DNA from: Arthrobacter agilis
GTDB lineage: Bacteria > Actinomycetota > Actinomycetes > Actinomycetales > Micrococcaceae
Reading direction: 5' to 3'
Assembly (NCBI RefSeq): GCF_030816075.1
Contig: NZ_JAUSXO010000001.1
Span: forward strand, 1-64,000
DNA length: 64,000 nucleotides
Shown: one piece after another, positions 59,503 to 64,000 of the stretch
How positions within the stretch are numbered: position 1 is the first letter of the stretch
Layout: each line of letters begins with the position of its first letter
Made by a program: the position numbers and the translations under genes
Notes under the pieces: model-generated
Databases searched by the model: none
What the model was told of the DNA's origin: nothing
The model's input: the letters and a program-made list of their open reading frames with translations, nothing else

Positions 59503-60339
59503 GTGTCCAATAGCTCTTCACTGGGCCGCCATCGTGCGGCCCGGAACGTCAGCGCGCTGACCAACCTGTCGACAGCAGTCACCTCCAATGCCGGATCGGT
59601 CGGCCGCCAGGCAGCCGTCATCGTCGCCGCCACCGGGCTCGTGCTGACCGCCGGCCTGCCGGCCCACGGCGCCACCCCCGCCGAGCGCGAGGTCCAGTCC
59701 TCCGCAGCGCTGACCGTGAGCCGGGTCGTCTCGGCAGAGGTCACCGTCCCCGCCACCGCCACGGTCTCCTTCGACCGCGTCGCCGTCGAGGTCACCGCAG
59801 CCCCCGAGCCCGTCGTGGAGGCACCTGCTCCCGTCGTGGAGGCACCGGCACCCGCCGCCGAGACGCCGGCCCCCGTGGTCGAGGCGCCGGCCCCCGTCGC
59901 CGCCCAGCCCGCTCCCGCTCCGGTTGCGGTGCCTGCAGTCGCAGCGCCGGCCGCCGTTGTGCCGGCTGCAGCGCCCGCCGCCGTCGCACCGGCCCCCGTG
60001 GCTCCGCAGCCCGCTCCCGCCGCCCCGTCCTCCGGCGTTGCTGCCGGTCTGGTCGGCTCGGCCTACAGCCAGCTCGGCGTGGCCCAGGACTGCACGGCCA
60101 TGGTCGAGAAGGCACTGCGCTCGGTCGGCAAGTCCGTCGGTGACCTCGCTCCCGGCCAGTTCTTCCAGTTCGGCGACGTCGTCGGCAGCCCTGCTCCCGG
60201 TGACCTCGTGATCACCGGTGGCCACGTGGCCATCTACGTCGGCAACGGTCAGGTCATCAGCGGTGGGCTGAACGGTATGAACACCGGCCTCCACTCCCTG
60301 TCCGACCTGCCCGGCGCCAGCTTCGTCCGCGTCCGCTAG
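59503..60339 (+). CDS. NlpC/P60-like secreted cell-wall protein
   Basis: A 278-residue secreted protein. The signal region is long: about 35 residues before a hydrophobic stretch GRQAAVIVAATGLVLTAG, with cleavage near AHGA. A Pro/Ala/Val-rich linker with VVEAPAP repeats (about 100-190) and an NlpC/P60-like domain (about 190-278) follow. The domain has Cys in GVAQDCTAMVEKAL, His in GGHVAIYVG, and a C-terminal NGQVISGGLNG where the usual third polar residue (His) is Ser. It may cleave peptidoglycan stem peptides, or be a binder if weakened. Start is GTG at 59503. A c-di-AMP riboswitch precedes it. Confidence 0.85.
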   Translation: MSNSSSLGRHRAARNVSALTNLSTAVTSNAGSVGRQAAVIVAATGLVLTAGLPAHGATPAEREVQSSAALTVSRVVSAEVTVPATATVSFDRVAVEVTAAPEPVVEAPAPVVEAPAPAAETPAPVVEAPAPVAAQPAPAPVAVPAVAAPAAVVPAAAPAAVAPAPVAPQPAPAAPSSGVAAGLVGSAYSQLGVAQDCTAMVEKALRSVGKSVGDLAPGQFFQFGDVVGSPAPGDLVITGGHVAIYVGNGQVISGGLNGMNTGLHSLSDLPGASFVRVR

Positions 60340-60364
60340 AAACACACCCCGGAGTATCTCCCCC

Positions 60365-61219
60365 ATGCCTTCATCCGTCATGCCCGCACGCCACCGAGGA
60401 GAAGCGCGGAACGCCGCCACCTTCTCCGATCTCGCCAAAGCAGTCACTTCCAACGCGACCGGGATGGGCCGCCAGGCCGCCGTCATCGTCGCCGCTTCGG
60501 GCCTCGTCCTGTCCAGCGGTGTCGCCGCCAACGCTGCGGACCTGCAGCCGCAGCGGGACGTGGCAGCGTCCAGCGTCTCCCTGGCCTCCTCCCGCGCGGA
60601 GGTCGTCGCACCGGCCGGGTCGCTGGTCTCCTTCAACCGGACCCCGGTCAAGGTCAACGCGAAGCCCGTCGTCGTACCCCAGGCACCCGTCGTGGAAGCG
60701 CCGGCCGCCCCGGCTCCCGTCGTGGAAGCACCGGTAGCCCCGGCTCCCGTCGCCGCCCAGGCACCTGCGGTCCAGGCCGCCGTCGCCGTGGTGGCGCAGG
60801 CTCCCGCGCCTGCTGCAGCCCCGGCCGCAGCCACAGCGCCCGTGGCCCCGGCCCCGGCCCCGGCAGCTCCCGTTGCTCCCGCCTCGTCCGGTGTCGCCGC
60901 GACGATCGCCGCGGCAGCCAAGGGCCAGCTCGGCGTCACGCAGGACTGCACCCGACTGGTCAGCAACTCGCTCGCTGCCGCAGGCATCAACTTCCACGGC
61001 TGGCCGGCAGGCTACCTCTCCCTGGGCCGCACGGTCAGCGCGGGCGAAGCCGTTCCCGGTGACCTCATCTACTACGCCGACGGCGGCATGGGCATGGCCC
61101 ACATCGCGGTGTACATCGGTGGCGGCCAGGCCGTCCACGGCGGATTCAACGGCAACTCCACGGTGATCGCTCCCGCCGAGCTCGGCTCGGGCGGCGTGTA
61201 CATCCGCGTGGGCGGCTGA
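60365..61219 (+). CDS. NlpC/P60-like secreted cell-wall hydrolase
   Basis: A 284-residue paralogue of the preceding protein with the same plan: an N-terminal extension ending in AVTSNATGMGRQAAVIVAAS, a VVEAPA-rich linker (about 100-185), and an NlpC/P60 domain with Cys in GVTQDCTRLV, His in MAHIAVYIGGG and a third polar residue His in QAVHGGFNG. All three catalytic positions are therefore present. It starts 25 bases after the first gene, probably in the same riboswitch-controlled transcript. A terminator follows. Confidence 0.87.
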   Translation: MPSSVMPARHRGEARNAATFSDLAKAVTSNATGMGRQAAVIVAASGLVLSSGVAANAADLQPQRDVAASSVSLASSRAEVVAPAGSLVSFNRTPVKVNAKPVVVPQAPVVEAPAAPAPVVEAPVAPAPVAAQAPAVQAAVAVVAQAPAPAAAPAAATAPVAPAPAPAAPVAPASSGVAATIAAAAKGQLGVTQDCTRLVSNSLAAAGINFHGWPAGYLSLGRTVSAGEAVPGDLIYYADGGMGMAHIAVYIGGGQAVHGGFNGNSTVIAPAELGSGGVYIRVGG

Positions 61220-61238
61220 TCCACGACGATCGACCTGA

Positions 61239-61270
61239 CGGAAGGACCGGCACTCGTGCCGGTCCTTCCG
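61239..61270 (+). terminator. Terminator of the NlpC/P60 operon
   Basis: A 15-bp stem (61239-61253 with 61256-61270), the apex of which probably opens to a larger loop, followed by CTCTT. It lies 19 nt after the stop at 61219. Confidence 0.85.
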
Positions 61271-61438
61271 CTCTTAACCGGGTAGCAGATCCGGCACCGC
61301 ACCACAGGTCCGCGGAATGCTGCCGATTGGCCGCCTGCGTGTGTTTTGCTTACCCTTGCAGTGTCAATCCGAAGCACTTCTCCCGAACCCCGGGATGGCA
61401 ACCGGTTGCGGGAACAGGTCAGCATCGAGGCTTTGTTC

Positions 61439-61937
61439 ATGCGTACTCTCGTTCTGAATGCAGGGTATGAACCACTGGCGGTGGTCACCTTCCGCCGGGC
61501 TACTGGTGCTTGTGCTCACGGGGAAGGCCAGCGTCGTCGCTGAGGACGACGACCCGGTCGTCGGTCCCACGGAGGTACTGGGCCGCCCGTCGGTGATCCT
61601 CCTCCATAGGTACGTGAAGATCCCGTACCGGCACGACATCGCAGCCACCCGGCGCGGGGTCCTGCGCCGAGACAACCACCTGTGCGCCTACTGCGGCAGG
61701 ACCGCCTCGACCATCGACCACATCCAGCCACGGTCGCGGGGCGGGGCGGACACCTGGGAGAACCTCGTGGCGTGCTGCCTGAAGTGCAACAACGCGAAGG
61801 GGGACAAGACGCTCAGTAGCCTGGGCTGGAAGCTGCGGGTCGTGCCCCTCCCGCCGCGCGGACCGCAGTGGCAGATCCGCGAACTCGAGAAGCCCGCACC
61901 GCAGTGGAGCGAGTTCCTCACGGAGAACGCCGCGTGA
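61439..61937 (+). pseudogene. HNH endonuclease, frameshifted
   Basis: A small HNH protein in two frames. From ATG at 61439 it reads MRTLVLNAGYEPLAVVTFRR, the conserved start of actinobacterial HNH proteins. The frame then shifts by one base near 61500, after CGCCGGGCT, and continues as LVLVLTGKASVVAEDDDPVV to the end, with the HNH motif CAYCGRTASTIDHIQPRSRGG and CLKCNNAKGDK (two CxxC zinc pairs). Deleting one base restores a 165-residue protein. Its stop overlaps the mobA start (GTGA). An alternative start at 61458 would give only the second frame. Confidence 0.82.
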
Positions 61938-62539
61938 CTCCGGACCCTCCATCGTTCGACGCCATCGTCCTGGCGGGCGGCCGGTCCTCCCGGCTCGGCG
62001 GTGTTCCGAAGGCCGGTCTGGTGCTCGACGGCGAGACGCTGCTGCAGCGCACGTGTACCGCGCTCTCCCGGGCCGGGCACCTCACCGTCGTGGGACCCGC
62101 GCCCGACGGTCCGGACGCGGTGGCCGGGCGGCCGTCCTTCGTGCGCGAGGACCCCGTCTTCGCCGGTCCCGCGGCCGCCGTCGTCGCCGGTTTCCGGGCA
62201 TCGCCGCAGCCCAGGGCGCCGTGGTGCGCCGTCGTCGCGTGCGACATGCCCCGCGTCGGAGAGCTCCTCGGGATCCTCCTCGCCGAGGCCGCTGCGGGGG
62301 ACGCGACGTCCCTGGTGGCGGTCGACGACGGCCGCGACCAGCCTCTGGCGGCGCTCTACCGCAGCGACGACCTCGCCATCGCGATCGACGCCGTCCTCGG
62401 TCGCGGATCCGCCGACAACCTCTCGATGCGAAGCCTCCTTGCTAGTGTGAGCACCAGACCCGTCCCGGTTCCGCCGGGCACGACGCACGACGTCGACACC
62501 TGGAATGACGCACGAGAGCTGGGCGTCGACGTCCCCTGA
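61934..62539 (+). CDS. mobA: Molybdenum cofactor guanylyltransferase
   Basis: A 201-residue nucleotidyltransferase. It has the signature IVLAGGRSSRLGGVPKAGL (about 9-27, GTP-binding with Lys), REDPVFAGPAAAVVAGF and VVACDMPRV (metal-binding Asp). It would attach GMP to molybdopterin to give the guanine dinucleotide cofactor. Start GTG at 61934 overlaps the HNH stop by four bases. The genes after it (DUF6457, moeA) make a molybdenum cofactor cluster. Confidence 0.88.
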   Translation: MTPDPPSFDAIVLAGGRSSRLGGVPKAGLVLDGETLLQRTCTALSRAGHLTVVGPAPDGPDAVAGRPSFVREDPVFAGPAAAVVAGFRASPQPRAPWCAVVACDMPRVGELLGILLAEAAAGDATSLVAVDDGRDQPLAALYRSDDLAIAIDAVLGRGSADNLSMRSLLASVSTRPVPVPPGTTHDVDTWNDARELGVDVP

Positions 62540-62556
62540 CACCATCCGGAGGGCCC

Positions 62557-62841
62557 ATGGACGACCGCCAGAAACTGCTGCACGACTGGACCGAGAAGCT
62601 GCTCGCCGCCTTCGAGATCGACGGGACGGAGGTCGACATCGACGCGGTCCTCGGGCTCGCGGGGCGGGCGGCCCACGGTGTGGTCCGGCCGGCGGCACCC
62701 CTGACCACGTTCGTCGTCGGATATGCGGCCGGCCTCGCCGTCGGCAGCGGGCAGGCGGACGAACAGGTGGCCATGCGCTCGGCGACGGCGGTGGCCGACG
62801 CGCTCTGCGCGGAGGCCGCGGCGGACGGAGGCTCCGAATGA
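62557..62841 (+). CDS. DUF6457 protein
   Basis: A 94-residue helical protein of the DUF6457 family, beginning MDDRQKLLHDWTEKLLAAFE and containing VDIDAVLGLAGRAAHGVVRP and TTFVVGYAAGLAVG. The family occurs beside molybdenum cofactor genes in actinobacteria and may assist that pathway; its chemical role is unknown. The ATG follows GGAGGG. Its stop overlaps the moeA start (ATGA at 62838), so translation is coupled. Confidence 0.85.
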   Translation: MDDRQKLLHDWTEKLLAAFEIDGTEVDIDAVLGLAGRAAHGVVRPAAPLTTFVVGYAAGLAVGSGQADEQVAMRSATAVADALCAEAAADGGSE

Positions 62842-64000
62842 GCGAGGTCGCCACGGCACGCGACGTCGACTGGGCCACCGCCCGCACGCTCGCACACACC
62901 GCGGGACGGCCCCTGCCGTTCCAGACCGTCACCCTGGCCGACGCGCTCGGGCAGACTCTCGCCGAACCGGTGCATGCGCTGCAGGCCATCCCGCACTACG
63001 CGTCGTCGGCGATGGACGGCTGGGCGGTCAACGGGGAGCCGCCCTGGAAGCTGGTGAGCCATACGCAGCCCGAGGAACACCCACGGGGCAGGCCGTCACC
63101 GCACGCCGACTCCGGCGAGGTGTCACTCGCACCCGGCGAGGCGACCTTCATCCTCACGGGAGGAGTGGTGCCCCAGAACGCCGTCGGCATCCTCCGGACC
63201 GAACACGGCGCCATCCGCGGTGACACGCTGGAGCGCAACGCGTCCGCTCGGCCCGACGAGCCCTCGCTCCACGAGCACGTACGGCCCGCAGGGGAGGAGG
63301 CCGAGGAGGGCTCCGAGGCCATCCCGGCCGGCGTCGTCCTGAACCCGGCGCAGATCGCCCTGGCCGCCGTCTGCGGGCATGACACCCTGGCGGTCCTCCG
63401 GGCCCCGCGGGTGTCCCTGCTCATGACCGGCGACGAGGTGATCGAGTACGGCCTGCCGCACCCCGGCCAGGTACGGGACACGTTCGGCCCCCAGCTACCC
63501 GGGTTCGTGGCGATGCTCGGCGGCCACGTCGACGTGGCCGGCCGCGCCAAGGACGATCTCGACGACGTGGTGGCGGCCATCAGCGCGGAACCGACCGACG
63601 AGTTCTCGCTGGCGCGCGCATCCGGTGACGTGCTGATCACGACCGGCGGGACGGGCAGCTCCTCCGCGGACCACATCCGCCGTGCGCTCACGGAGCTGGG
63701 TGCGGAGATGATCATCGACGGGATCGCGATGCGGCCCGGCCACCCGACGCTGCTGGCCCGCCTGCCCGACGGCCGCTTCCTCGTCGGGCTGCCCGGCAAC
63801 CCGCTGGCGGCGATGATGGCCATGCTCACGGTGGCCGCGCCGCTGCTCGCCGGGCTGCGCGGGTCGGCACTGGACGAGCCCCGGACGGTGGTGACCGCCC
63901 AGGCCTTCGAGCCCCTGCCCGGCCGGAGCCGCCTCGTGCCCTACCGCGCCGAGGCCGGCCGCGCCGTCCCGAGCACCCACCAGCGCTCCGGGATGCTGCG
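62838..64000 (+). CDS. moeA: Molybdopterin molybdenumtransferase MoeA, partial (3' end outside window)
   Basis: The gene is cut by the window end after 387 codons with no stop. It matches MoeA, which inserts molybdate into adenylated molybdopterin. The N-terminal region has SSAMDGWAVNG and LAPGEATFILTGGVVP. The central MoCF domain has LLMTGDEVIEYG, DVLITTGGTGSSSADH, MRPGHPTLL and the conserved FLVGLPGNPLAAMMAM. Domain IV follows at about 335 onward. It overlaps the DUF6457 gene by four bases. Confidence 0.92.
   Translation, partial: MSEVATARDVDWATARTLAHTAGRPLPFQTVTLADALGQTLAEPVHALQAIPHYASSAMDGWAVNGEPPWKLVSHTQPEEHPRGRPSPHADSGEVSLAPGEATFILTGGVVPQNAVGILRTEHGAIRGDTLERNASARPDEPSLHEHVRPAGEEAEEGSEAIPAGVVLNPAQIALAAVCGHDTLAVLRAPRVSLLMTGDEVIEYGLPHPGQVRDTFGPQLPGFVAMLGGHVDVAGRAKDDLDDVVAAISAEPTDEFSLARASGDVLITTGGTGSSSADHIRRALTELGAEMIIDGIAMRPGHPTLLARLPDGRFLVGLPGNPLAAMMAMLTVAAPLLAGLRGSALDEPRTVVTAQAFEPLPGRSRLVPYRAEAGRAVPSTHQRSGML

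Overview
The window is high-G+C actinobacterial DNA. The 16S gene has an Arthrobacter-like (Micrococcaceae) sequence. The rRNA spacers carry no tRNA genes, and several conserved genes (DUF3263, LytR_C, DUF3027, XPB-type helicase pair, DtxR next to serC) point the same way. No insertion sequence, prophage, plasmid or CRISPR array was found; most of the window looks like core chromosome.

Layout. 1-6011 is an rRNA operon (16S-23S-5S, + strand) whose promoter lies upstream of the window. 6104-8639: a SRPBCC protein, a GlcD-like FAD oxidase and a DUF4190 membrane protein. 8698-13696 (- strand): a DUF4032 kinase-fold protein, an MsmK/UgpC-type ABC ATPase, and otsB/otsA for trehalose. 13922: tRNA-Thr(UGU). 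14229-17693: rsgA with a possible leader ORF, a YgiB/YgiC-like pair and a lipoprotein. 17812-22187: a dormancy-type module with a GAF histidine kinase, a convergent LuxR-type regulator, a universal stress protein, two small unknowns and DosR/DevR-like boxes. 22216-31826: MFS exporter, phosphoesterase, small stress-type proteins, SDR, a Vms1/baeRF-like protein with a pyruvate-oxidase-like enzyme, and an Old Yellow Enzyme. A palindrome TAAG-N4-CTTA precedes three of these genes.

32119-42059: DHA2 exporter, acidic protein, epimerase, aldo/keto reductase, two FemX-type transferases (the second frameshifted), ThrE-type exporter, ung, DUF3263 and LytR_C proteins. 42060-42499 holds a two-copy 108-bp tandem repeat. 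42500-48077: TM2 protein, groEL with two CIRCE operators, a WXG100 protein and an OmpR-type two-component pair whose kinase is frameshifted. 48137-56814: XPB helicase with partner, cold-shock protein, DUF3027, MFS, and an SOS-box-preceded DUF222/HNH protein. 56922-64000: serC, a DtxR-family regulator, a c-di-AMP (ydaO-type) riboswitch driving two NlpC/P60-like proteins, a frameshifted HNH gene, and mobA-DUF6457-moeA (moeA runs off the end).

How it fits together. Stress and dormancy functions recur: trehalose synthesis, DevR-like signalling with universal stress proteins, baeRF/PoxB-like proteins, GroEL under HrcA-type control, an SOS-linked HNH protein and c-di-AMP-gated wall hydrolases. Three conserved genes are broken by 1-2 nt indels while both halves stay intact, so sequencing error must be excluded before calling them pseudogenes.
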